64,000 nt of DNA. Origin: an uncultured Roseibium sp. Its GTDB lineage: Bacteria > Pseudomonadota > Alphaproteobacteria > Rhizobiales > Stappiaceae. The position numbers and the translations under genes are program-made. The notes beneath the pieces were generated by a model, which was given only the letters and a program-made list of their open reading frames with translations, did not search any database and was not told the DNA's origin. How positions within the stretch are numbered: the first letter of the stretch is position 1; each line of letters begins with the position of its first letter. The DNA lies in contig NZ_CANLVF010000001.1 in assembly GCF_947494555.1 (NCBI RefSeq), positions 496,001-560,000 of the forward strand, given 5' to 3'. This document shows, in pieces, positions 52,249 through 60,594 of the stretch.

Positions 52249-52923
52249 GTGTCGCAGGAAACCTCTAACTCAAATATCGATGAGACGCCGCCGATCCAGG
52301 TCATGGTCGTCCCAGTTACGCCATTCCAGCAAAACTGTTCCATCATCTGGGACCCTCAGACAATGCGCGGAACGGTGATCGATCCGGGCGGAGATGTCGA
52401 GCATATCCAGGAAGCGATCCGCAAACACGACGTGATTGTCGAGAAGATCGTGCTCACGCATGGCCACATCGACCACATTGGCGGCGCTGCCGACCTTGCG
52501 GCCGTACTCAACGTTCCAGTCGAAGGGCCACATGAGGCCGACAAGCCGCTCATAGAACGTGTCGCTGACCAGGCCGCGCAGTTCGGTGTGCCCGCAGCCA
52601 AACCCGTCTCCCCGGATCGTTGGATGGATGACGGGGACCAGGTTGAAATCGCCGGCCGTACGTTCGAGGTGTTGCACTGCCCTGGCCATTCTCCCGGTCA
52701 TCTCGTTTTCTTCGACAAGGAGTTGAGGTTCGCGATTTCCGGAGATGTCCTGTTTGCCGGTTCCATTGGAAGAACAGACCTGCCGCTTGCCGATCATGCG
52801 ACACTGATCAAGTCCATCCATGAAAAGCTGCTTCCACTCGGTGACGATGTGTCATTCCTGCCCGGGCACGGCCAGGCCTCCACGCTTGGCCAAGAACGTC
52901 AGACAAACCCGTTTCTCACCTGA
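52249..52923 (+). CDS. MBL-fold metallo-hydrolase (glyoxalase II-like)
   Basis: 224 residues from a GTG at 52249 with AAGGGAG six bases before. Metallo-beta-lactamase motifs: VLTHGHIDHIGGAADL (HxHxDH), LHCPGHSPGHLVFF, ISGDVLFAGSIGRTDLP, and FLPGHGQASTLGQE. It is like YcbL/GloB-type hydrolases that split thioesters such as S-lactoylglutathione. The gene diverges from the DUF1176 gene. Confidence 0.9.
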   Translation: MSQETSNSNIDETPPIQVMVVPVTPFQQNCSIIWDPQTMRGTVIDPGGDVEHIQEAIRKHDVIVEKIVLTHGHIDHIGGAADLAAVLNVPVEGPHEADKPLIERVADQAAQFGVPAAKPVSPDRWMDDGDQVEIAGRTFEVLHCPGHSPGHLVFFDKELRFAISGDVLFAGSIGRTDLPLADHATLIKSIHEKLLPLGDDVSFLPGHGQASTLGQERQTNPFLT

Positions 52924-52980
52924 CGCAGGTCGATCAGGCGCCTGGTCCCGTTTATGAAGCGATTGCGGGACTGAAACGGC

Positions 52981-54006
52981 TCAAAGCAGGGTGCGCAAGT
53001 CGTCGATCCGGTCGTTGACCAGCCAGCCATAGTAGTTTTCGCGAGGCCAACTCCGACCCGTACGGCGAAATTTTGCCGCGCGGCTCCAGGGATCGCCCAG
53101 ATTGTAGAGCGTTGCCGTCAATCCGGGGTTTTTGGAAATGTCGACCTTGCCTACCGACTTGTAAGCGGCAATGGAGTCCTGAATGATAGCCGCCATGTAG
53201 TGCAGCGAGATGTTCGGATCCATCGTTGCTTTGTAGACTGCCTCCGAATTGGACGCTTTCAGCTTCCGGAAGTTGGACTGACGCGATACGCGATCCGTCA
53301 TTTTCAGGACCGTCAAGGGGCTGAGCTGACCGAGACCGAAGCTCTGCCCTGCGTAGAGCGGCTGAAAAAAAGCTTCATTGAAGTTCTTTTTCGGATAACG
53401 GACGCCATCAACGCGTTTGCCGCGGAACTTGCTGTTCCAGACGTTTTCATAACACGACCAGCGCCGGTCGCTGCTCTTTTGAATGTGGTCCTTCCGGCAT
53501 CTCTCGAATTGAGGGCGCTCCACGAAGGTGTCGACGTGCTCGCCATTGAGCTCGAAGTCGATATTGATACCGGCATAGGCCAGCGCCTTGACATAGTATG
53601 ACTGAGCGCTGTCGAGAGTGTCGTAGTTGTAGGTGTGTTCGCCGACAATCGCTCCAACGATGTGGATCGGATCGATGCCGTATCTGCTGGAAACGCGCTT
53701 GATGGACGACATCAGGCGCCGGTCACGTTTCAGGACGGCAAGCACCTTGTTGAATTTCGCGTCATAGCTCGATTTGGAAGATGCAGTGCGCCGGGCCGAA
53801 GCGTAGGGGATCTTCGGCTGGTTCTTGTACCGATTGCCCTCAGGAACGGATCGAACGGACTGTGCCTGCGCGGACTGCGTGAAACCGAGTGTCGGAACTG
53901 GGGGATTGAACAATAATCCCAAGGCCAAACAGCTGACGGTTAGTTTGGGTATAAATCTCAAGGGGCCTGTCTTCATGCACATCATTTTTTGCTCTACGCT
54001 CGGCAT
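52981..54006 (-). CDS. DUF1402 family exported protein (lysozyme-fold-like)
   Basis: 341 residues; four ATGs lie within the first 11 codons so the start is uncertain. Signal peptide likely ends near AQA-QS. The mature part is basic. RVSSRYGIDPIHIVGAIVGEHTYNYD places a Glu where lytic transglycosylases keep their catalytic acid, and GQSFGLGQLSPLTVLKM resembles their second motif. DUF1402 proteins are found in Hyphomicrobiales. A cell-wall function is inferred only from these similarities. Confidence 0.82.
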   Translation of the reverse strand: MPSVEQKMMCMKTGPLRFIPKLTVSCLALGLLFNPPVPTLGFTQSAQAQSVRSVPEGNRYKNQPKIPYASARRTASSKSSYDAKFNKVLAVLKRDRRLMSSIKRVSSRYGIDPIHIVGAIVGEHTYNYDTLDSAQSYYVKALAYAGINIDFELNGEHVDTFVERPQFERCRKDHIQKSSDRRWSCYENVWNSKFRGKRVDGVRYPKKNFNEAFFQPLYAGQSFGLGQLSPLTVLKMTDRVSRQSNFRKLKASNSEAVYKATMDPNISLHYMAAIIQDSIAAYKSVGKVDISKNPGLTATLYNLGDPWSRAAKFRRTGRSWPRENYYGWLVNDRIDDLRTLL

Positions 54007-54230
54007 TATTGTTTAACCGGGTACCGGGCAAGGTCCCTTGCACCTGTCAACCTAAGCGGATTCACATAGTTCACTGAATGCGACAGTAAATAACACATAC
54101 TTTGATAACCCCCCGTAAAAAGCATCGCTGTCACCGAGATGCAACTGCTTCCTTTCGCTACGGCATTCCCATCAACAAAGAAGTGATTGCGGTCACACAG
54201 ATCCGTTTCCGAAATCCGGAGGGAAAATTT

Positions 54231-54581
54231 TCAGCGGCCGGATCGTTTTTTGGTAAGGCTTGCCGGTCCCATGCTCAGCCTCACGGCGCTCGGAACTCCC
54301 AGGTGATCGTTGAATTCCCGATGCCTGCGCAAGCCGCACAACTCCCTTTGAATGGTCACATTCCAAAGGGCTTCGCCGGCTTCGGCAAATCTGTCAAGGC
54401 GGCGCTCTTCAGATGCGTCAGGATCGTTTTCGGCTTCATTCAAAAGTTCGAGAGCCTTTTCCAATCTCTTGGTCAGTCTGGAAAGGGTAGACGCTTTTTC
54501 GCTGAATATTTCCTGTTCCAAAGCCGCCGCCAGCGGGTCCTTGTCGGCGGGATTCGTAAATTGTGGCGGTCTGACCGTCAT
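54231..54581 (-). CDS. DUF6665-like small coiled-coil protein
   Basis: 116 residues from the ATG at 54581 (MTVRPPQFTNPAD); a TTG five codons earlier is possible. Segments DPLAAALEQEIFSEKASTLSRL, KRLEKALELLNEAEN, and AGEALWNVTIQRELCGLRRHREF then LGVPSAVRLSMG resemble the DUF6665 family of alphaproteobacteria. It has no signal peptide or membrane helix. Function unknown. It lies 62 bases after the MFS gene. Confidence 0.65.
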   Translation of the reverse strand: MTVRPPQFTNPADKDPLAAALEQEIFSEKASTLSRLTKRLEKALELLNEAENDPDASEERRLDRFAEAGEALWNVTIQRELCGLRRHREFNDHLGVPSAVRLSMGPASLTKKRSGR

Positions 54582-54643
54582 GTATTTGATCCGCAATTGG
54601 CTTTCATAGGCTGGCGGGGCAGTTGTCTTGCCGCCTTTTCAGG

Positions 54644-56023
54644 TCACGCAGTGACCCTTTGAGTTGCCAGGTCCTTTTCAAAAATGAGCAACCCGCCCAG
54701 TGCGGCGAGCTTGAAGACGCACGGAAGGCCCGCATACGTGACGCTTAGCACGAAATTCAACTCCGGTGTCATGGCAACGTTCGGCGCATAACCGAACAGA
54801 CCCAACATCGGCAGCGCAAGGCCGGTCGCGACTGCAAGGGCTGATTTGGACAGAAACGCCATGATCGAAAACAGGCGGGACGCGTCGTTCTGCCTGTCGT
54901 CAGCTTCAATATGGTCAGCCAGAATGGCCGGCGGCAGCGCAAGGTCCGCTCCAAGCGCAAGGCCGGAGAGCGCGCAGACGACGCCGTAGGCAACCAGATC
55001 GCCCTGCTGAAGCAAAGCTGCCCAGCAGAACGTGAAAATGGCGGCGGCTAGAGAGAATTGCCATGCGCGGATTTTCCCGAATTTTCGGGCAAGGGCGGTC
55101 CAGAGTGGCATCGACAATGCGCCGGCAAGGAAATAAGTGAGCAAAAACAGCCCGGTGTAAGCCTCGGCGCCAAGGCGGTCGCGAATGAAAAATAGGACGA
55201 GAACAGCAGGGATCGCGCTTGCGAACGTGTTGAGAAACATTAGCCCGAAGAACAACACACGCCACTTGTTGCGTAGAAGCGATAGCCACCCTTCCTGGCC
55301 GGATGTCTTCTCCGGAACGTCCAGCGGAGCGTCTTTCATCCAGCGTATCAGCAACCAAAGGGCGATGCACAGTACGGGCAGATAAATGAGCGCAAGCCAG
55401 TGAAACGCCTCCGCCGGACCGACAATCTGCGTCAGAACAGGCGGTGTCACCGCAGCGACCAGCAGGCCGACCAGACCAATGGCTTCCCGGCTTGCGGTGA
55501 TCCTGGTGCGTTCAGTTGTTGTCGTGCGCCACAAGCCGCCCAAAGTCTGGAAATTGATCGAAACGACGGAAAATCCTGTCGTGCAGATCAGCACCGAGGC
55601 TGCGAACCACAAGACAGGATAAGACGCTTGCGGATGGAACAGCATCCAAAAGCCTGCTCCCAGCAATACGACCCCGAAAACCAGGATCGCAGAACGGGCA
55701 TGGTGAAACCGGTCGCTGAGGTCACCGATCAGCGGATCCTGAATCGCGTCAAAGAGACGGAGTGCAAGCAGGACAGTCCCGAGCGTTGCCAAAGGCAATT
55801 GCAGTGTTACCGCATAAAAATCCGGTGCGTGCAGATAAATTGGCAGACCGACGAACGAGAGCGGAAACGCCATTGCGCCATAGACTGCCAGGCTTGAGGG
55901 TGTAAGCCTTTGTAGTACTGCAGGGTGCCCGGGCGCTTCACCAGCAGTAATCTCATCGCCACCTGGACCTTGATGTTCAATTCGCTCTGACACGACGTGT
56001 GCCGGATGCTGGTCTCCGGTCAC
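54644..56023 (-). CDS. MFS transporter, GPH (glycoside-pentoside-hexuronide) type
   Basis: 459 residues with 12 helices. GPH landmarks: LRLFDAIQDPLIGDLSDRF, SINFQTLGGLWRTTTTERTRITASREAIGLVG (shown as loop near 165), and LGADLALPPAILADHIEADD. The GTG start at 56023 overlaps the stop of the upstream gene (GTGA), so translation is coupled. The 40-residue polar N-terminus is unusual. Substrate unknown. Confidence 0.87.
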   Translation of the reverse strand: MTGDQHPAHVVSERIEHQGPGGDEITAGEAPGHPAVLQRLTPSSLAVYGAMAFPLSFVGLPIYLHAPDFYAVTLQLPLATLGTVLLALRLFDAIQDPLIGDLSDRFHHARSAILVFGVVLLGAGFWMLFHPQASYPVLWFAASVLICTTGFSVVSINFQTLGGLWRTTTTERTRITASREAIGLVGLLVAAVTPPVLTQIVGPAEAFHWLALIYLPVLCIALWLLIRWMKDAPLDVPEKTSGQEGWLSLLRNKWRVLFFGLMFLNTFASAIPAVLVLFFIRDRLGAEAYTGLFLLTYFLAGALSMPLWTALARKFGKIRAWQFSLAAAIFTFCWAALLQQGDLVAYGVVCALSGLALGADLALPPAILADHIEADDRQNDASRLFSIMAFLSKSALAVATGLALPMLGLFGYAPNVAMTPELNFVLSVTYAGLPCVFKLAALGGLLIFEKDLATQRVTA

Positions 56024-56583
56024 GAACCGGCCCCGACCAGCTTGGCTCTAAGGCCCGGGTTCCGCGTGTTGTTTCCGAGCCAGATCGAGAAGAACCTCTT
56101 ACTGAAGGCGGACCCGCTGATCGTGCCGATTTTGCGGCCGCCGTAGTAGAAAACAGTGTTCCCGTTTGCTGTTCGAACACCTGTTATCGACTGGCCCGGG
56201 GAGACATTAGGAAAGATCGCGAGCATCTGTTTTTCCCAGGAGGTTAGCTGCGCAGCGGACACACCGCCCTGGCGCTTGATTTCCTTCACCGTACTCTCGG
56301 TAATGGCTTTGCCCTTGAAATTTCGCAGATACGTCAGCTTCAGCGCAAACGGTCCTGAAGACTTGTAAACGCCGTTTGGTGCGTAGAGCTGGGCGTCGAA
56401 CACCTTGAAGCCCAGATATGTCATGCGACCCTTGCCGACCAACTGGGCCGAAGGCACCGAGCTTGCGGCAGGACCGATATCAGCATGTGCGCTGACCGGT
56501 GCAAGATACGCAAAAGCAAGGATAAAACAGAAAAGGGAAAGCGAAGGCCAGTTCAAGGTAATTGATTTGGTACGCGAAATCAC
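56020..56583 (-). CDS. Exported chalcone-isomerase-like protein
   Basis: The GTG at 56583 is seven bases from GGAGGG and gives 187 residues; an ATG at 56607 lies before that site. Signal peptide to about AHA-DI. The chalcone isomerase-like domain is marked by GKGRMTYLGFKVFDAQLYAP, FALKLTYLRNFKGKAITEST and TVFYYGGRKIGTISGSAFSK then FFSIWLGNNTRNPGLRAKL. Bacterial members are thought to bind lipids or small ligands and not to make flavonoids. It is coupled to the MFS gene. Confidence 0.85.
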   Translation of the reverse strand: MISRTKSITLNWPSLSLFCFILAFAYLAPVSAHADIGPAASSVPSAQLVGKGRMTYLGFKVFDAQLYAPNGVYKSSGPFALKLTYLRNFKGKAITESTVKEIKRQGGVSAAQLTSWEKQMLAIFPNVSPGQSITGVRTANGNTVFYYGGRKIGTISGSAFSKRFFSIWLGNNTRNPGLRAKLVGAGS

Positions 56584-57022
56584 GGGACAACCCTCCGGTT
56601 GGTTCATGCGTTTGCCACATGCTGTCCTACGCAGGGCGCGGGAGGCCGGATCGCTGAAGATGCACTCATTTTGCTTCTTCGTTGCCGTGAACGCGATTGC
56701 GCCGGCGCGCGGTAAAAGACGGCTCTGCTTATTTGCACGTCCATCGTGTTTTCTTTGATATTGCGATGCATTATAATGGTAAGCTAATGACGAGAACGGC
56801 AGACCAGGCAAAGGTGCCAAGGCATCCGAGCGGGCAAACAGGTCTGATATTCCGGGACATACCCGGCTCAGCTTCCGCAATATCGGTGCGTATACCCGGT
56901 GTACCGGGAACCGTTGCCGTGTTCGCGTGGCGAGCCTTATGCCCGGAAGTTATGAGCTTTTGGAATTCAATGGGATGCATGGCGCTCGCTGGCGATTGAG
57001 AGCGCAAGTATGGACAAGTGTT

Positions 57023-57325
57023 ATGAGCGATTCCGATCTGAAACCGAAATTGAAGCAAAAGACCAAAGTCCAGAAGCCGAAGCTGTACAAGGTCATCCTG
57101 CTGAATGACGACTTCACGCCGCGCGAGTTTGTCGTCCTGATCCTGAAAGCGGAATTCCGCCTCGACCTTGCGCAGGCAGAGGTCGTGATGATGACAGCGC
57201 ACCAGAAAGGCGTATGCGTCGTATCCGTCTATCCCAAGGACGTAGCTGAGACGAAGGCAACACGGGCGATCGATGCGGCGAGCCAGCTGGGTTACCCGCT
57301 GCAATTCACCGTCGAGCCGGAGTGA
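57023..57325 (+). CDS. clpS: ATP-dependent Clp protease adaptor ClpS (ClpS2 type)
   Basis: 100 residues from the ATG at 57023 (MSDSDLKPKLKQKTK). The core PKLYKVILLNDDFTPREFVV has the NDD residues that bind the N-terminal amino group, and VVMMTAHQKGVCVVSVYPKD keeps the binding-pocket His. The gate Met of E. coli ClpS (TPMEF) is Arg here (TPREF), as in the ClpS2 class of alphaproteobacteria. ClpS hands N-degron substrates to ClpA. clpA is not nearby. A bidirectional terminator follows. Confidence 0.93.
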   Translation: MSDSDLKPKLKQKTKVQKPKLYKVILLNDDFTPREFVVLILKAEFRLDLAQAEVVMMTAHQKGVCVVSVYPKDVAETKATRAIDAASQLGYPLQFTVEPE

Positions 57326-57375
57326 AAGGCCCGCGTTTTCAATGTGACCGGAGAAATTACAGGACTGCAGGTTTC

Positions 57376-57413
57376 AAAAAAATCCCGGGCACGCGCCGTG
57401 CCCGGGATTTTTT
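57376..57413. terminator. Bidirectional terminator between clpS and coiled-coil gene
   Basis: A perfect 12-bp stem ATCCCGGGCACG / CGTGCCCGGGAT with a three-base loop is flanked by A and T runs, so it can stop transcription from both convergent genes. Confidence 0.93.
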
Positions 57414-57436
57414 GGTGTTGCATTCCTGGCCAGTGG

Positions 57437-58945
57437 TCAGTCGCGCAGCTTGACGATCTTGTCGTCGCCGCCACCCGGGGCGTCGTCGTCCGGACCATCT
57501 GAACCCGGCGACGTGATCTCGACATCGACACTTTCGGAGCTATCGGCGTCCGAGGCGTGAATATCTGTTTCGAGTGGCTCGGTGATCCCAAGTTCCGCGG
57601 CCGGATCATAGGCTCCTGTCAGTCCCAGCTCTTCGGCCGGTCCTTTGCCTTCAACAGCCATCTGATAATTGGCGATGACAGATTTCAGCTGAACGATCTG
57701 ATCATTGGCGGTGTCGACCTGGATTTTGTAACGCTGCAGCCGTTTGTTCTCGTCGACGAGGTCTTCCAGATTGTCGGCGAATTTCTGGTTCTGGTTGCGC
57801 TGATGATTGAGGTCGGTCAGCGCTGAGTTGTACCGCAGGTTCACTTCACGAAGCTTGGCGGTCGTCGCCATCAGCTCGTTGCGATCCTTCTCGTGGTTCT
57901 TCTGCGCACTGTCTAGAAGATGCTCGATCTCCTGCATGCGCTTCAGGACGTCACGGCTGCGTTCTTTCAGTGTGGAGTTCTCGCGCGCCATTTCCTGAAG
58001 CGATTGCGCGCCGATGCGGCGCTGCGACGACAGGTTCTCGATTTCCGCGTTGAGCGCATAGACCTCGTTGTCGTGTTTGCGCTGTTCTTCTTCCAGTCGG
58101 GACTTGGCGTAGACCAGTTCCTGGTTGGCGACATCCAGGTGCGACTTCAGGTCGATATTGTCGTTCCGGAACTCGATAAGTTCGCGCTTGGCCGATTCGA
58201 GCTCGCTGCTTGTCTGGTTGTTCTTGCGGATCTCGTCTTCCAGAAGCTTGGCGCTTTCGGCCAGATTCTGTTGAAGCTCTTTCTCGCGGTGCTTGACCGC
58301 TTCAAGGTCCTCTTTCAACCCTTCCGAATGCCGTTCAAGCGTTTCGTGCTTGGCGGACAGGTCGTTGAATTTACCGGTGAGTTCGGCGATCTGAGAATTG
58401 GCTTCCACGAGCTTGGAACTCTGGAGGCGGTATTCCTCGTTCACTTTCTTGTTGTTGTCGCGGATCGACACGATGTCATTGCGCGCGGTCTCGAGCGCGG
58501 TGCGTGTTTCCGTTGCCCGCTTGCGCAGTGAATGGACTTCCGCCTGGGCGTCTTCCAACTGTGTGGTCAGCGACCTGACCTTGTGTTCCGCATCCAGCAG
58601 ATCGGTCGAGATCTTCGCATTTTCCGACTTGAGCCGGACCTCGGTCTCAACGGAGTGACGCGAGGCCTCGACATATTCCGACATCATCCGGATACTGGTC
58701 TGGCTTTCGGACGCGAAGGCAGCCATCTGTTCAAACATCTGGTTCAAGCCGCCGACGCGCGACTTCAAACCATCCAGATGGTTCATCTTTTCCTGCATTT
58801 TGAGTGCGAAGGGCGAGAGTTTTTCAACGTTTCCGCTTGGCCCCGGCGCGTTAGGTGCCTCATGCGCGCCGTCTGACTCGGTCTGCGTCTCGGTCCGCTG
58901 CTCCTGGTCGCCTCCCGGGCGCGGGGACTTCGAGAAAATGCCCAT
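57437..58945 (-). CDS. Long coiled-coil protein, intermediate-filament-like
   Basis: 502 residues, no signal peptide or membrane segment. A short disordered N-terminus (MGIFSKSPRPGGDQEQ) and conserved-looking SPFALKMQEKMNHLDGLKSR precede an almost unbroken heptad region (about 95-430) rich in Glu, Lys, Leu and Asn. The C-terminus (435-502) is acidic and disordered (DADSSESVDVEITSPGSDG). This layout (head, long rod, tail) is like crescentin and other rod-forming coiled-coil proteins. A cytoskeletal or polar-organising role is inferred only from architecture. Confidence 0.72.
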   Translation of the reverse strand: MGIFSKSPRPGGDQEQRTETQTESDGAHEAPNAPGPSGNVEKLSPFALKMQEKMNHLDGLKSRVGGLNQMFEQMAAFASESQTSIRMMSEYVEASRHSVETEVRLKSENAKISTDLLDAEHKVRSLTTQLEDAQAEVHSLRKRATETRTALETARNDIVSIRDNNKKVNEEYRLQSSKLVEANSQIAELTGKFNDLSAKHETLERHSEGLKEDLEAVKHREKELQQNLAESAKLLEDEIRKNNQTSSELESAKRELIEFRNDNIDLKSHLDVANQELVYAKSRLEEEQRKHDNEVYALNAEIENLSSQRRIGAQSLQEMARENSTLKERSRDVLKRMQEIEHLLDSAQKNHEKDRNELMATTAKLREVNLRYNSALTDLNHQRNQNQKFADNLEDLVDENKRLQRYKIQVDTANDQIVQLKSVIANYQMAVEGKGPAEELGLTGAYDPAAELGITEPLETDIHASDADSSESVDVEITSPGSDGPDDDAPGGGDDKIVKLRD

Positions 58946-59216
58946 TCCTGTCTCCTGAATTTCTCGCCGGTGCCGCTCCGGCGAAATCTGCTCGATCTTA
59001 ACTCTTTATTAACCCAACTGTCTCGGGCGTTTCAACGACTCACACAGATCGACAAACAGAATATATCGGGATTTGTTACCCCAAAAAGTGAAATGTCCCC
59101 AGCTGAAGGCCGGGTTTAAACCTATGGTTAATAAATCAGCGAGCGCTGGTTGTGCAGAGCGCTGGATACATCGGGAAAACTGCCGATGAGGGGTTCCCGG
59201 ACGCGGCGCGCTGATA

Positions 59217-59504
59217 TCAGCGGCCTTCGAGACCGCGCTTGAGATCATCCAGATTGAGGACGGGCATGATGTCGATCTGTGCTCCCAGACTGTCCATCAA
59301 GGGTTCGTTGTAGCGGGTTAGATTGGCCTGGTCTGCTTCCTCGAAGAATATCGTGCCCGCACGCATGCCGTCTTTCATGTAGAAGTAGGCATCGTATGCT
59401 CCCGTGTCTTCGATCAGTTTTTCGATCGCAGCGCCGATAGCGTGTTGCGAGCCGGCCTTATTTCCGGCTTCGGTCGGGATCTTGAAGGTCATCATGAGGC
59501 GCAT
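59217..59504 (-). CDS. Small conserved protein, possible ferredoxin-like fold
   Basis: 95 residues; GAGGAG seven bases before the ATG at 59504 supports the start. MTFKIPTEAGNKAGSQHAIG, KLIEDTGAYDAYFYMKDGMR, AGTIFFEEADQANLTRYNEP and PVLNLDDLKRGLEG suggest a beta-alpha-beta small fold of the dimeric alpha/beta barrel type. Function unknown. It follows the deiminase gene by 18 bases and is probably in its operon. Confidence 0.75.
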   Translation of the reverse strand: MRLMMTFKIPTEAGNKAGSQHAIGAAIEKLIEDTGAYDAYFYMKDGMRAGTIFFEEADQANLTRYNEPLMDSLGAQIDIMPVLNLDDLKRGLEGR

Positions 59505-59522
59505 GTGCTTTCTCCTCTGCTG

Positions 59523-60515
59523 TCACGCGTCAGGCTGGTCGTTGGTGACGCAGTGGATGCCGCCACCACTGTCGGCGATCGCCCAGGCATCAATCAGATA
59601 AATCCTGCGGCCGGGAAAATAGAGCTGCAAATGCTCCCTCAGTTCCCGGTCGGCCGCTGCGTCCAGCTCGCTCATTGCAACAACGTAGCCATCGCCCACC
59701 AGCCAGTTCACGTCACCTGGATACCATTCCACCTTGAACCCTGCGGTCCTGAGATCTTCGGCAAGGCGCAACTCACTGTCTGCGCCGGTATCGGCGATGG
59801 CAACCGTTGTTGCGTTGACAAACCGGGCTGCGCCGTCGATGTGGCCGGTCGTCAGGTCGTCTGGATCGTGACCATAGGACCAGATGATGGTGTGCAGCCC
59901 TAGGGCGTTTTTCAGAATATCCTCGTGTTCGGCTTTTGACAGGCCGGGATTGCGTTGATCCTGACAGTCCCAGTTCAGCATGGCGATCCCGGCGCCATTG
60001 ACTTCCAGATTGCCCTTTTCCAGGACATAGCCCGAACGGTCCTCTATCTCCATGTCGAGCAACCCGGCGACCTGCCCGGGCACCTTGTCGTCACGGCTGT
60101 AGTCAGCTCCGGTCGTTCCGTCCCAGCCGGTGAAATCCCAGTTCTGGATCAGGACTGTGGTGCCATTCGTCAGGTAAATCGGGCCGTTGTCACGCATCCA
60201 GGCATTGTCGACCGGTACCTGGTGCCAGGTGATATTTGTGTCCGAGACACCACGCTTTGCCAGAAAGGCTTGCGCTGCCTCCTGTTCCCTGGAGGTGCTT
60301 GCCAGGAGGTGGAGGCTCTCATGTTTTTGAACGGAACGAATGATATCGGCAAAGGCGGGTCTGAGCGCCGCCTCATATTTCCCGGGCCATTGCATCCATA
60401 CCGCCGCCTGGGATTCCCACTCCGCAGGCACCCTGAAATCCGCGGCTTCACTCATCGAAGGGACCAGCAGGACGGCCCAAAGAATGCCGAGCAAATGCAA
60501 TCTGGTCGTTGCCAT
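59523..60515 (-). CDS. Exported agmatine deiminase / peptidyl-arginine deiminase family protein
   Basis: 330 residues. A signal peptide (LLGILWAVLLVPSMSEA-AD) is unexpected, because typical agmatine deiminases are cytosolic. The catalytic features are all there: VDNAWMRDNGPIYL, LEVNGAGIAMLN, TTGHIDGAARF and the nucleophile Cys in GGGIHCVTNDQP at the C-terminus. It converts guanidinium groups (agmatine or peptidyl-Arg) to ureido groups with release of ammonia. A DUF1176 gene lies 79 bases upstream on the same strand. Confidence 0.9.
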   Translation of the reverse strand: MATTRLHLLGILWAVLLVPSMSEAADFRVPAEWESQAAVWMQWPGKYEAALRPAFADIIRSVQKHESLHLLASTSREQEAAQAFLAKRGVSDTNITWHQVPVDNAWMRDNGPIYLTNGTTVLIQNWDFTGWDGTTGADYSRDDKVPGQVAGLLDMEIEDRSGYVLEKGNLEVNGAGIAMLNWDCQDQRNPGLSKAEHEDILKNALGLHTIIWSYGHDPDDLTTGHIDGAARFVNATTVAIADTGADSELRLAEDLRTAGFKVEWYPGDVNWLVGDGYVVAMSELDAAADRELREHLQLYFPGRRIYLIDAWAIADSGGGIHCVTNDQPDA

Positions 60516-60594
60516 CTTTCACTCTCACCATGTTCCAGGTCGCGCCAGGCTCGGACCCGCAGACTTGCGTCGAATCTTCGCCGCCGGAGCTCGC

